A DNA stretch of 64,000 bases from contig JNEU01000978.1 of NCBI GenBank assembly GCA_000697475.1, forward strand, positions 1 to 64,000. The letters are read 5' to 3'. Of this stretch, positions 21,584-32,987 are shown piece by piece. The stretch is from Lichtheimia corymbifera B2541. Taxonomy: Eukaryota; Mucoromycota; Mucoromycetes; Mucorales; Lichtheimiaceae. The notes under the pieces were generated by a model. The model was given only the letters and a program-made list of their open reading frames with translations. It did no database searches and had not been told where the DNA came from. Both the position numbers and the translations under genes were made by a program. Positions within the stretch are counted from its first letter, which is position 1, and each line of letters starts with the position of its first letter.

Positions 21584-24240
21584 GTGTCAAAGTGACAGCA
21601 ACAAAAAGGGGGGAACGAGTAGAGTGAATCAAAGCGCCGTTGTGTGGAAGAAGAGCAATATCCGGGTCAAGGTTGAAAATTAATACCATAAAACGGCGGC
21701 GGTGGTGGAGAAAGCACTGTCCACGTGCTAATCGTTCTCTTAGTTTCTTTCTGCCCTGAAGCATTGGAGACGTGCATCTTCTTGCATCCGTCACGCACAT
21801 ATTTATTTTTGCATCCTACTATAATATCATATAGATACAATCACATCTCCCGTATAATAAAGACATTGATTGGATATAACAATGCACTTTTTAATATCGC
21901 TAGCTGATCAGTAATAATGGTTGCTTCTTGTCTTGTTGCAGCGCTTCCTTGGCAATCGTTGACGTGATCACATCATCAGACCAAGGTCATAATGATATAA
22001 GCTATCTTCATCCATACATCCCTTTTTCTCATACGTATTATCACAGCCCCCAACTACTCAAATCCAAACACACACACACACACGCACACACATCAGGAAA
22101 TTTCATCGTGGAGGAGCGTGAACTCTCGGCTGTGTCCGATTTGCACCATTCTGGTATTGTTGTACGACGCTATTCTGATGATCGGCAAATTGCAAATCGT
22201 AACGCGTCTGCTGTCTCAAGGGTTCATTATCCCCCATTCATCAGAATATTCTCCATTACATACGCAAGTATCACTCTATTGCCTTGAATTGGATCGACAG
22301 CATGCTGTAGCATCCACTCGCATCATCCGAAAACAGCAACTAGCCTCTCACTACCACATGCCCTGTCACTTGGGTCCACTTTGCTGGTTCTGAACATGAT
22401 GTAATACTCTTGATCGATATGCAACTGCATCCATTGTATAGGTCGATCTGATATTAGGCGTGGGACAGCCCTCAAATCTCGTTGTTCTCTTCATTTTTTG
22501 CTCAAAGAGGTTGGATGTCCGATAAACAATGATACCATGTACAAGCGATATTGCATAATTGAGTTCAAATTGTCCCATTCTATATGAAGGCGTATCCAAG
22601 GGGTAGATGGATCATTCGATTACATAACTAGGATACATGGATGCACTACCCCCCCCACCATGATGTTAAGCAAGACAACGGCAACAAGTGCTACCCTTTG
22701 TATGGGAAAGATCAAAGCTTGTACATATCAAACAGCAGCAACATAGGTCGTTACGAACAAACACGTCAGCATCTCATAATGCAACAAGCGCGGTGTATAA
22801 TATACATCAAGAGATGATGATTTAAATGATGGACCCAGTTGTTTGGGATCCCATTACTGCGTTTATTATTATCATATATTGTTGGATTGGATGATTATTA
22901 ACCTTATCATTGGGGAAAAGATAAGCATATGAACAACGCATACTTGCCATGTATACTTCTTTTCTCTCCCACGCGTCAAAAACCCCGGTTACGTCTTACC
23001 AAGACATGTGGCCTTGCAACCCAGCTGTGATCATTTCACGGGTGCATTTCTACATGTGGGAATCAAAACGCACGGGCGCCGATGTGCTGAAAAGTCGTTA
23101 TATTGAACAACGCGTATATACATGCGTCGTAGGACATGATGGCCAAATATACCATGGTGAAGCACATGTGCAAAAACAAAGATCTTGAGCTATTACTGCA
23201 TTCGGTCAACAAGATGGGGAGCTGCTGTCATAAATGGTATGGCAGATGCAAGCTGTCAGGTCTGTGTGCACACTATCTTGTGTCACCAAAATGTCATGGC
23301 GGGGACATAGGTCCGATTGAAAATTAAATAACGCAGCTATACAGCGTGCCTGTATACCAAGATCGGCCATTGTTGCCCTATCCACTCTTACATAATATTG
23401 ATGTTGGTCCCTTTTCATCTCAGTATCCTGGATCATTGACCCTTATTAAAACAAACGACTCAAAAGTTGGCATCCCGTGAAACCAACCTCTTTATTTTTG
23501 GATCATTGGCATGCCACTATACAGCTGATTTGCATGATTTGGGAAATCCAGAAATCATCCTTGTTCATGTATATGGTTTCCCAAATATAAGCATGGCAAC
23601 CGAATGCATGGCAACCAAATACATGGCAAGATTACCTGATGGAAGAGCACAGTTACATACAGCGACCACGCTTGAACATGACACCATCCTCAAGAACAGC
23701 ACCTGATGAGAGTTTCTATTTGCTCTCTTCTTCTCTCATCCCACCATGTGTTGCCTCAAACTGGTTAAAGAAATCATTTGATAAAGTTGCCGCGGTTGTT
23801 GTGATCCCACATCGAAATTAGAGCGAGCTTAAGAGCGCCATGTCAATTTCAGCCATCAGGTGATAGACCATACAATACCACCAAATCCAACTTTGCATAT
23901 CTATGTATCATGGTGAGGAGGTAGCCATATCAAAGGAATGCAATTTGATTAGGCTTTACCATACTACAATAATCAAATATTAAAACGATGATCAGGACAA
24001 TGAAATTAGGATAACAATGAAACGCTAATGAATGATCGCAAAGATCAATACATGTATCAGCTTTAACCCACAGGGGCGCAAGAAATGAGATACGCGCCAA
24101 ACTTGAGCATACATGACGGTATAAGCAATCAAGAATCTATGTGTGGGAGCATGGTGAGCGACACCATCCTTTTGGGAATGATGTACCTCCATGCATGAAT
24201 ACGCAATTGGCATGAACCAATATCAGGTTGCAGTATCCAT
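21584..24240. other. Gene-poor interval
   Basis: About 2.7 kb without a supported gene. Notable: a (CA)n run at 22067-22092, a C-homopolymer of 8 at 22650-22657, and a repeated word gcatggcaaccraat at 23592-23625. An open stretch at 22085-22290 (plus) with translated ELSAVSDLHHSGIVVRRY could be an exon remnant, but no splice-linked neighbour was found. Confidence 0.35.
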
Positions 24241-24248
24241 CAAAGTCA

Positions 24249-24505
24249 TTATCCTAGAGGCGTCTTCCCACTACCGAAAGTGATCCATTTGGGTACAATA
24301 AAGGGCAATGCAAGACATATGGTACATACAAAAGCAAAATACAGTTTATTTGATCTGCCATGTTGACGTTGTAGTACTGCTTGTAGATAATCGTTACAAG
24401 CGGCAAATTCAATAAGAGAGGAGTGGGTGAGCGATTTGAGGGCGGAAAAGGTTAATAGTCCACTGGGATCAGTGGTGAAGGTGAATCTTTGGTAGGCCAC
24501 CGCTT
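24249..24505 (-). pseudogene. Truncated C-terminal exon of an unrecognised membrane protein
   Basis: A frame of 83 codons with coding-like composition has no in-frame ATG. It reads QRFTFTTDPSGLLTFSALK, an amphipathic middle, then one membrane segment (LYFAFVCTICLALPFIVP) and a short tail ending TFGSGKTPLG. Upstream (higher coordinates) the frame is cut within 40 nt of a palindromic array at 24,541-24,730, which probably replaced the 5' part. It could instead be the last exon of a gene whose other exons I missed. Confidence 0.35.
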
Positions 24506-24540
24506 TTAATTTTAAGCTCGATCTGGCAACCTTCCCAAGC

Positions 24541-24732
24541 CAGTGCCATAGGCAAGTGGGCTAGGCAAATTGGATAGGCAAATTAGATTGGGATAGGCAA
24601 GTGAGATAGGCTATCCAACTTGCCTATCCCAATCTGATTTGCAACTCGCCTATCCACTTGCCTACCTATCCCACTTGCCTATCCCACTTGCCTATCCCAT
24701 TTGCCTATCCACTTGCCTATCCCAATCTAATA
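24541..24732. repeat. Palindromic array of GGATAGGCAAGT / ACTTGCCTATCC words
   Basis: The left half (24,541-24,618) carries several ATAGGCAA or TAGGCAA words and the right half (24,618-24,725) carries about eight TTGCCTA words, including four consecutive cccacttgcctat-type units. The halves are therefore complementary and can fold into a long hairpin. Longer matches such as caatctaat/attagattg near the ends show it is an inverted repeat and not only two arrays. Confidence 0.8.
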
Positions 24733-25453
24733 TTGATTATTCAACTCCACAAGATCAAGCCTAAGGTTACCACGCTATTAACCACCATCATCATCCTATA
24801 TAAGATCAAGCTATTGTTATCACAACCTGGATATCGTGCGATCACTCATTCGTCCATCCTCAAACTGTAGAGCTTGGTATTCATAGAGTGGCACGCCACC
24901 TCTTAGCGATATCTCTCGGCCTGCCGTATGGTATCGGCCACTCTATCCTGCAGCAACTTCAATCGATGCTATCAGCTTATAAATCATGGCCATTCACTTT
25001 GTTCGTTTTTAAACATCTCGCTTGTGCCACCCGATATCACGAGAATCGAGGTATATGAAATTAATGGAGGTTCTTCTGTACAAGGTAGCACTAGTATTCC
25101 TCTATGAGAATATTGTAATAACGGCATATGGCTGTGGAGATACATTGGTTCATTATCACACGGTTATATGTAGCACGGTTTCTACTTTTTGGATCGATGA
25201 TCACTGTACATGGCAGAAGCGCATTGTATGGCGATATTACAGATCACCTGGAAAGGACAATAGCGAAAAAGTTATCCTGAGTTTGAACCATCCGATACAT
25301 GAACAACGAATCATTGACGGTGGCTCACTGTAAACGTGAGACAAGACTTGATTCCCGCAAATTCAGCCGACAGGTACATAATACAAACAGCAAAGCTTTT
25401 TGTTCTTGTTGTTCTCCCTTTCCTTTCCTTTTCAACGCATACCTCTTGCTCCC
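24733..25453. other. Intergenic, upstream of the reductase-like gene
   Basis: No supported gene. A short stem is possible between atagagtggc (24,886) and gccactctat (24,939), about 65 nt apart, inside sequence without a recognisable RNA family. A C/T-rich stretch at 25,404-25,453 precedes the ATG of the next gene and looks like its leader. Confidence 0.35.
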
Positions 25454-26284
25454 ATGGGTTTGTCGATTTGGCCTGGTCTCTACTTTAACGACATATCATA
25501 CCTCTCCATTGGAAGCGTGGTATATGGCTTGGCGATTGTAGCGGCTGCTTTTCACAGTGAAAGCTCAACAAAGCCAACGCCCTACTCAAAGTTCGGTAAT
25601 GGTCCAAAAGCTTCTCTTGACAGCAAAGTGGCCATGTACATTATCTATCTTCCAGCTCTTGCCTCAGCACTTTACATGAGAGAGGATGTCGTTAATGGTG
25701 TTATTTCACGATACACATTGGTTGAATCATTTTACTTTGTTCACTTTGCCAAACGATTGCTGGAAGTGAGCTATGTGCATATTTATACATCCAAGACCGA
25801 TGTTGGCACCATGCTTACTATTTCGAGCACCTATTTCTTGACGACCACATTGACCTTGTTGAATTTACGACGTGTTCCCGAAAGCGTGTTTGGATCGGGA
25901 TGGCTTGCACTCGGCATGTTGTGCACTATTATCGGCGAACTTGTCAATGGATACCACCATTTGCTACTGCGCAGACTTCGACTTGCAGGAGGCAATACCG
26001 CTATTGTTAACAAGAAGCTGGACGATCAGAGAAAATACACCTTGCCCTCGGGTGGCCTTTTCGAGTATTGTATTGCCCCACATTATGCTGCAGAGCAGTT
26101 GTCATACATCGGTATCATGCTCATGTGCCAAAACGTGGCTGGCATCGTGCTCAACCTTTTCCCAATGGTTTATCTCACTCTCCGCTCCGCTCGAACCCAC
26201 GAATGGTACGCTTCCAAGCTCTCGAGTCAGTACGAACGATCATTGCTTCAACACCGCAAACGTCTCATTCCGGGTGTTTGGTAA
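25454..26284 (+). CDS. 3-oxo-5-alpha-steroid 4-dehydrogenase (SRD5A)-like membrane reductase
   Basis: Single exon, 276 aa, starting at the ATG after a pyrimidine-rich leader; the frame is open further upstream but without an ATG. The C-terminal half is the hallmark of the steroid 5-alpha-reductase/TECR superfamily: YTLPSGGLFEYCIAPHYAAE then LSYIG; the Gly-Gly-Leu-Phe and Pro-His-Tyr positions match the NADPH-binding C-terminal block. Several hydrophobic segments (VVYGLAIVAAAF, LGMLCTIIGELV, VAGIVLNLFPMVYL) predict a multi-pass ER protein. The motif FAKRLLEVSYVHIY in the middle also fits (family 'KR..E..FVH'). The substrate is not deducible: sterol, very-long-chain enoyl-CoA or polyprenol reductases share this fold. 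The Glu in 'LFEY' and His in 'PHY' are present, so it is probably catalytically competent. Confidence 0.85.
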   Translation: MGLSIWPGLYFNDISYLSIGSVVYGLAIVAAAFHSESSTKPTPYSKFGNGPKASLDSKVAMYIIYLPALASALYMREDVVNGVISRYTLVESFYFVHFAKRLLEVSYVHIYTSKTDVGTMLTISSTYFLTTTLTLLNLRRVPESVFGSGWLALGMLCTIIGELVNGYHHLLLRRLRLAGGNTAIVNKKLDDQRKYTLPSGGLFEYCIAPHYAAEQLSYIGIMLMCQNVAGIVLNLFPMVYLTLRSARTHEWYASKLSSQYERSLLQHRKRLIPGVW

Positions 26285-26674
26285 CCCATTACAACCTTAC
26301 ACGTATACAAAAGATACACATTATACGTATATATCCTGAATATAGAACATATTATGCAACTCGGTATTGGAAGTCATGGTTATTTTTATGATAGAGTTTA
26401 TGGATAATGGAAAGGGTTAAAAAAACATTAGAGTAGCTGAAATATGCAAACATCACGATACACCATCTGATGATGATGACGATGCAGTGCTCGCTCATTT
26501 ATAGTGGGGCGGAAGCAAAGAAAAGCCTATCGTGCATAAAATGGTTGCTGGTAAATATTCCTTGTGCCCCCTTCTCACGGTTCCCCCATTTTCTTTCCTC
26601 TTTTCTTCTTATCTGGTAAACGAACAACCACAATCATCAGCAACCCATCCCTATATATATATATCTATTGCAAC
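26285..26674. other. Intergenic
   Basis: 3' flank of the reductase-like gene and 5' flank of the small membrane-protein gene. A TATA-like alternating stretch (ctatatatatatatct) lies at 26651-26666, only 9 nt before the ATG. No gene is supported. Confidence 0.4.
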
Positions 26675-27033
26675 ATGCCGCGACTTGTCGTTAAATGGTA
26701 ATAGGAATGAATGAATCGATAACGTATTTCTCAACACTAGTTCTATCATGAAAAAAAAGGGGAGTTCCACTTGCACTCGTTACTGGGGCGGTTTTTTACT
26801 ACAACTCAAGTAAGCACAAGAGTGACCATTCCCAGCCATTAAAGTTCGAGCCATCTGGACAACCTGATCATGATTCGGAAAAATTGGAACACATCCGAGA
26901 AGACTGGAAGGAACGTAACCAAGGAATTGGCTTGCGTGATGTCAAGTGAGTGCACCAACCATCATCACCCCCAGCATAACCATGCTAACGAATTTGACCC
27001 GATTTATGCAGCCGAAGCGGAGGTGGAGTATAG
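26675..27033 (+). CDS. Small single-pass membrane protein, 76 aa, three exons
   Basis: Not recognised by name. Exons 26675-26697, 26760-26945 and 27012-27033 join in phase 2 each time. The product starts MPRLVVKW, continues into a hydrophobic segment (GVPLALVTGAVFYYN), then a charged region SEKLEHIREDWKERNQGIGL, and ends DVNRSGGGV. The second intron is textbook: AA|GTGAGT donor, TGCTAACG branch point, TTATGCAG acceptor. The first uses TG|GTAATA and an A-rich AAAAG acceptor, which is weaker. The pattern (short basic N-terminus, one membrane segment, acidic/basic hydrophilic tail) suggests a mitochondrial inner-membrane or ER microprotein. It ends 97 nt from the stop of the convergent SANT gene. 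Confidence 0.6.
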
Positions 27034-27129
27034 GAAAAACAATCACCACCATATATCTTCATTGTGTGTGTATTTCCCAAAAGTGCCCAGCAACAACAAT
27101 GATTCAGCTAGCTAGCTATCCTGTGCTTA

Positions 27130-29725
27130 TCACATGTTGACGATACGAGATCTGCAGAATAAAATACATAAGCATGGGTGTAACACACGTATTTAACTCA
27201 CATTACCTGTACTCTTCGATATTGTCAAAATCCAGAACGACTATACCAAAAGAAGGAACCCAAAAGTTAGTGCATGGAACAGGTCGCCAATCATTTTTTT
27301 TCCACTTGCCCAAATCACGCTTTGATAATGGCTTCTTGGTCAGTGGGCAGATATTGCGTTGTCCTTCCCAACTTGTCAAGCAACGGACCCAACTTTCGTA
27401 CCTATTGGAAAAAAAAACTTAGGTTTCAAGGGATGCGAAAAGAGACCCAGTAAACTCATGTTGTCTTACCCCATTACATGTCCATACTTTGAAATGGCCG
27501 GCTTGACAACCTCTTCAAGGGTGATTGGATCGATAAAACCAGGCAAAGGATTTGTTGCATGGGCCATGTTGGCAGTGTTTCCCCATCCAGTTGCATCGTT
27601 TTCCTTTCCATCACTATCTTTGGCCACACCTTTGCCTTTCCATTTGCTGTTAGCGGTGGGTGATGCATTGTCAACAAGCCCTGCTTCGATGGCAGCTGTA
27701 GTGGGTCGACGTTGGCGTTTGCTACGACGACGACCTGATGCATCATCATCAAGCCGCATGGTGTAACTTCCTGAGCGATCATCATCATAGCCAATATAAT
27801 CATCATCCGAGGATTCAGGTGAATCTGACGCACCCCATCGACGATCTTTGCCACGCCGTCGTCGAAGTCCAAGTGTGGTTCTTTTGGGTGTTGCAGGTGC
27901 TGCTGATTGCTGTTTCTTTTTCTTACGTCCACCACCGCCACCATGAGCATTGTTAGCATTGCTATTACTGCTGGAAGCTGCTGTAATAGCTGTACTCTTG
28001 GCATTTGATGAGGATGATGATGACGAAGCTGCAGTTGCACCATTACTGTTATTGTTGCTTCGTGTTGATGAGTGTTTGTTGTGAGATCGAAATGTCTTTT
28101 TGACCCCGCCATCAGCTGTCTTTTTGTCAAACAAGTAATGTGCCTTGCCACGCTCATCCAAAACGTAATTGGGATCATGAATCTGCTTTGTTTCCACCAA
28201 GAGCCGATAAAAGTTGGAACACTGATAGCCGACACGACCCGGGATTGCCATACTGAAAATACCCCATTGTCCATTCGCACCCACTTCATCCAATCGCTTG
28301 TAGAATAACTTTTGCTCATCCTATATATCAAATTGTTGTATATAAATGCCTTGCTCATATGGATAACGCATATAATCCGCTTACTTTTGACCATTGTCCT
28401 CTGCGTTGTACTTCGCCAGGGGCATTGAAACGATAGTAATAGCTGTTAGGATTCTCGTCGATCATTTGATATGCGCGTATACGAGCTTCTGACCACCCTT
28501 CAAATGCCTTTTCAGGATCCTCTTCTTGATGCTTTTGTGCTTGTTTGACAGCTTCATCCAAGCAAAGACGACCACCCATACGATATTGTCTAGTAAATGA
28601 AGTATAAGGATCCATGATATAGAAGGCTATATAATATGCATGTACCTTTTGGCATCGTCGTTGGTGGTTTTTCTCAATGTCTCGGAACGCTTCTTCACCA
28701 ATAAATCATATGCAGTTTTCTGGGCATCGGTCATCGTTGAAGCTAGCATGACAATGACTTTTTAAGTAAATGTTGGCGTTTTCTCGATGGATAACTTACT
28801 CTTTTGATACGTTTCATCCACATATTTGGACGCTACTGACTTGCGGATTTCATGAAGGTATCCAGGCTGCGTCAAACGATAGACGACTTCTTCCTATTGT
28901 AATAATAAAGCTTAGTTTTCAAAGACAAAGCGAGAAAGTGGATAGACCTACTTCATCATTATCGCAATCTCTTAACATGGCAGCGATCTCTTCGTTCTCC
29001 ACGTGGTCGAAAATGGCACGAATCTTCTTAGCTTTGCGGGCCCTCTCGCGTCTCTCGTATGCTGCAAATTGCTGCTGATGCTGTGCGACTCTCTTTGCAA
29101 CGAGGATCTTTTCTTCTTCGGTCAACTCTTCGCTGAAAAAGCTTTCCTTGTGCACGACTTCCAGCTTTTGGCTACGATATAAAAAGATAAGCATCATATA
29201 CATCTCGTCTCAATGGAAGGAAACCATAATACCTTTCAGGTGATGATGCCGATGATGCATCATTGTCATCGTCTGCAGTGGTGTCATTGCTCTGATCCTT
29301 TTCTTCTTTCATTGGGATATTTTCATCACCATCGTCATCATTCGATTCTGGTTCTTGAGGCTTGTTGGTACGCAGCCGTTCCTATTAGCGGATGATGTCG
29401 GTGTTAGTTGTGTGCATGATTGACAAGCCAACTCCTCCAACACACCACTTGACACCCTATACTTGCCACAACCGATGCAATCTTGATGATATCTGGTATG
29501 ATGACCTCTTGCCAGTGTACGAGCTTTGGTCTCTCCTTTGCATGTTTAATATCTAAGAGAAACAAGCACCATAAGCTGATATTGAAAGGACCACCACCAC
29601 CCAAACGCGTCCAGTGGTTTGACAAAGTGTCATTACGCACCTTCAGGGAAGAAATGAGACGTGGTGAATGCTTGCTTTTGTTGCTCTTCAATAGTCTGCT
29701 GCTTTTTGTTGTTCTTGGGTGGCAT
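27130..29725 (-). CDS. SANT/Myb-like nuclear protein with U-box-like C-terminus, about ten exons
   Basis: Exons: 29725-29641, 29552-about 29463, 29381-29233, 29171-28952, 28893-28800, 28742-28646, 28589-28385, 28320-27470, 27401-27207, 27151-27130; about 650 aa. Seen: acidic segment rich in D/E, a charged coiled-coil-like region (EELTEEEKILVAKRVAQHQQ, ERRERARKAKK), a SANT-like helix set (WSKDEQKLFYKRL, GQWGIFSMAIPGR, QCSNFYRLL), a Ser/Asn/Gly low-complexity stretch with KRQRRP-type nuclear signals, and a C-terminal domain PITLEEVVKPAISKYGHVM followed by SWVRC..WEGQRNICPLTKKPL, resembling a U-box/RING-like fold. This suggests a chromatin-associated E3-like protein; the function is inferred. 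The junction between exons 2 and 3 does not join in frame with the best donor (GTATAG), so that boundary is uncertain or holds an indel. The last exon is also inferred; otherwise the stop is at 27203. Confidence 0.75.
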
Positions 29726-29959
29726 GGGCTGAATCAAGTTGAATGAGAAAAAAAGAGTGTCAAAAGTAAAAGAAAGAAAGGAGAAAGCTACAGACAAATT
29801 GGGCGATGCTGCATCGCGTTTCATGTTATCATCCAACCAGAACAAACAAGCTCACATGATCGATCACACCATAATTTGTAAGATCGTTCACAACAAAGAG
29901 ATAATCACACTGAATTTATTCGTATCATCATGAAAGGATGTGTGTGTGCATGTAAAGCA

Positions 29960-31820
29960 TTAAAGCATGTTGGATGACTGCTGCTTAACAGCCTTTTCTT
30001 GCTGAATGACTTCCTTATCCAAGCCAAGCTGAGCATCAGTCCAAAGAGGGGACACCTTGGGAGGATTGGCCATACCAACGCCAGCACGACCACCTTGGGC
30101 AACCCAATCGTTGACACGCTTGAAGCCATAACGGTTCCAAATCGTCTCAAGAGAATCCACGAGATGATCAATCATGCCTTGATTGTGACCAGGGGTGGGG
30201 GTGATACGAAGACGTTCCTCACCAACAGGAACAGTGGGGTAGTTGATGCTTTGGACGTAAATGCCATGTTCCGAAAGCAATTCATCAGAAGCCAACTTGG
30301 CTTGAGCAGCATCACCAAGCAACACAGGGACAATATGGGATGGATTAGGCACCACTGGAATACCAAGTTCATTCAAACGAGCCTTGACGACACGTGAATT
30401 GATTTGTTGCATCTGACGTTCCATGTTGGAAACCTTCAAGTACTTGACAGATTGCATGGCACCAGAGACAACAGCGGGTGGAAGAGAAGTAGTAAAGATG
30501 AAACCGGGTGCATAGGAACGGACCATATCAACCAATGATGCAGATGCAGCAATGTAGCCACCAACAACACCATAAGCCTTGCCGAGAGTACCGGTGATGA
30601 TATCGATTTCATCGAGAATTGAACCATTGCCAAGTGTGGGATGAGCTGCATTCAAGTCGAAATCAAGGTGTTCGGCAACACCGGCACCACGTGGGCCGTA
30701 CATACCAACTGCATGCACTTCATCAAGGAAAGTAATGGCACCATACTTTTTAGCGAGATCGACAATTTCACGGATAGGGCCAATGGAACCGCACATCGAA
30801 TAAACAGACTCGAATGCAATGATTTTGGGTGTAGCAGGATCAACCGACTGCAACAATTCTTCGAGATGAGCCATATCGTTATGGCGGAAAATCTTCTTTT
30901 GAGCACCCGAGTGACGGATACCTTGGATCATGGAAGCATGGTTCAATGCATCCGAGAAAATGACACATCCAGGCAATTTGCCGGCAAGCGTGGCAAGTGT
31001 AGCATCATTGGCAACATAGCATGATGAGAAAACAAGGGCACCTTCCTTGTGATGAAGATCAGCCAATTCGGATTCGAGGCGCAAATGCAAATCGGCATTG
31101 CCAGCAATGTTACGAGTACCACCGGCACCAGCACCATAGCGATCTAATGTACGTCTATCGTCACGAAAGGTAAGTATGTGTGTGTATGTGTGTGCATGTG
31201 ATGTGTTGTTTATACATACTTCATGGCCTCTGTCAACACTGGATTTCTTCCCATGCCCAAATAATCATTGGCGCACCACACAGTGACTTCATCTTCAACA
31301 CGAGCAGTGTGAGCACGAGGGAACTTTTGAGCGAGGCGATTGATGTTGTTGAAATAACGATAGCTCTTGTCCTTGTGCTTCTTTTCCAATTCATGTTGAT
31401 AAAATGATTCATAATCGAAATGCTTGGACTTGGTTTCAAAAGAAGCAGGTGTTGTTTCTGTCACGGTGGCAACAGGGGGACGCACTATACCAAAGATTTG
31501 TGTGTTAAATGGGATGCGATAATGTTCCCCCAAACATGGGTCTTAGACACAATACCTGCTGCAACTTCAGATTGCTCAACAGCCTTAGCCTTCACAGGAG
31601 TAGTGGGCTTTTGAGAGACGACTCGTGAAGTTGAAATGCCACGGGTTTGAATGGCTTGGCTCATAACAGGACATTGCTGGGCCTTGTTCAAAAGAGCACT
31701 GCCAGGCTTGGCAGCAGCGGCACCCTTCGACTGCAAAGCAGAAAGTCTACGCAACGAAGATGCTGATGCAACGTGCAAAAAGGGACACGATTTTTTAGCT
31801 TGGACAAGTGCAACCTCCAT
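29960..31820 (-). CDS. HEM1: 5-aminolevulinate synthase, mitochondrial
   Basis: PLP enzyme condensing glycine and succinyl-CoA to 5-aminolevulinate, the first step of heme synthesis, in the mitochondrial matrix. Exons 31820-31556, 31484-31220 and 31154-29960; 574 aa. The N-terminal about 90 residues are a basic, Ser/Ala-rich presequence containing two Cys-Pro heme regulatory motifs (SCPFLHV at residues 11-17 and QCPVM at about 49-53). Catalytic core: [23 protein letters not shown], the glycine-rich and aromatic cofactor region, [12 protein letters not shown] with the PLP-contacting Asp/His, and the Schiff-base lysine in TGTLGKAYG. The C-terminus has LRITPTPGH. All key residues are present. 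The CP motifs indicate heme feedback on import, as known for the family. Confidence 0.97.
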
Positions 31821-32987
31821 TTCGAAATGTTAAAGAAGTTGAGTAAGAAAAAAAAGCTGCACACAAGAGTGGGGGGGATAAAGAAGAGCAAGAAAAAGAA
31901 AGATACCATTAGAGGAAACCGCCTCTGAACAAAATAAAAACCACCGGGGTGCAATTTTTTCCTACTCCGTGTGCCAATCGAACGTCAGATTGGTAATGAC
32001 GATGGCCGCCCCATCGCGTATTCAGGTTACCGAGAAGTGAACTATCGTTGCGTAACCTTGACTAATGCTCAACACGTGAAGTCTATTGTTCTTGTCCTTG
32101 TTCAAATGGGAAAATCAACCTTGTCCTGTGGGTAAAAAAGATGTGCCATGTCCTTTGTTAAAAAGGGTGCACTGGGACACCACCTTGACAAAGGAAAACA
32201 ATCAAATGTCTCTTTCTTTCTCTCCCCCATCACTCATTGCGCCGCGCTTTAATTCTCCGGTTACAAAGAACTAAAAGACTACAATAAACAAGGTTTTTCT
32301 GCAATGTCATCCTTTTGTTCTACTTTGGTAGTCGCTACTTTTCAGTGGGAAAATGCAACCATACATGTGGGATCTCATATCCAAGGAGGTGATTGTTGCC
32401 TTGTATATCATTTTTTGATATCAACCCCACAATACTGCTATCCCGATACAGCTGAGCCCTTCCTCAAACTTTTCCCGGTTGACAAATTTAAACATGTATC
32501 ATTCAGCCCTGTATCCCCAATGACCAAGCTATGGTCCAGAATCAGAACATGATTGCTATTTGCAAGTAGAATATCACTGATAGCTCCTACTATGCTTTTG
32601 GGATCACTCAAATGGGCTGATCTGTAGGAAGACGGGTCGGCAATTTCGGGATGCAATGAGTCAAATAGATGTCTCATGAAACAAAGAAAAAAAAGTTTTC
32701 TAGCACAGCCATCCAGGAGAAGAACACAGACCTCATGTTCGATCCACCACCATGTGCTTGCATAAATCCACATACCAAATAGAGAATATAAGAGATCAAG
32801 TCATCTCGATTGATCATCCACGTTTTGTTCTCTCACATCCGTGATTATTATTCCTTTCAACCATTTCCCCCATATCAAAACGGCATAGCAGCATATTACA
32901 TTTTGTACAAGTGGGTGTATGTATGTTTCACTCTTTGGATTATAATAGATATTATACAATGTAGTACCGGGAAAGGGGAGACCATTT
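31821..32987. other. Intergenic region between ALAS and the phosphodiesterase
   Basis: About 1.2 kb. The 31821-32300 part is the ALAS upstream region with T/A-rich tracts. A minus-strand frame at 32438-32773 (110 codons) contains no recognised motif and no splice support. I see no gene here. Confidence 0.4.

Noticed and set aside
24541..24732. CRISPR-like array
   Set aside because: Units are contiguous without unique spacers and occur in both orientations, in a eukaryotic genome.
24880..24955. Possible structured RNA with atagagtggc/gccactctat stem
   Set aside because: Only one 10-bp stem and no match to tRNA, 5S rRNA or a snoRNA box pattern that I can identify.
27474..28394. 306-codon frame overlapping the large exon of the SANT gene
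   Set aside because: Shifted frame of the same strand with His/Met/Gln-rich sequence from low-complexity DNA; the other frame carries SANT and U-box-like motifs and fits the splice phases.
32438..32773. 110-codon minus-strand frame between ALAS and the phosphodiesterase
   Set aside because: No motif, no splice context, composition not clearly coding.
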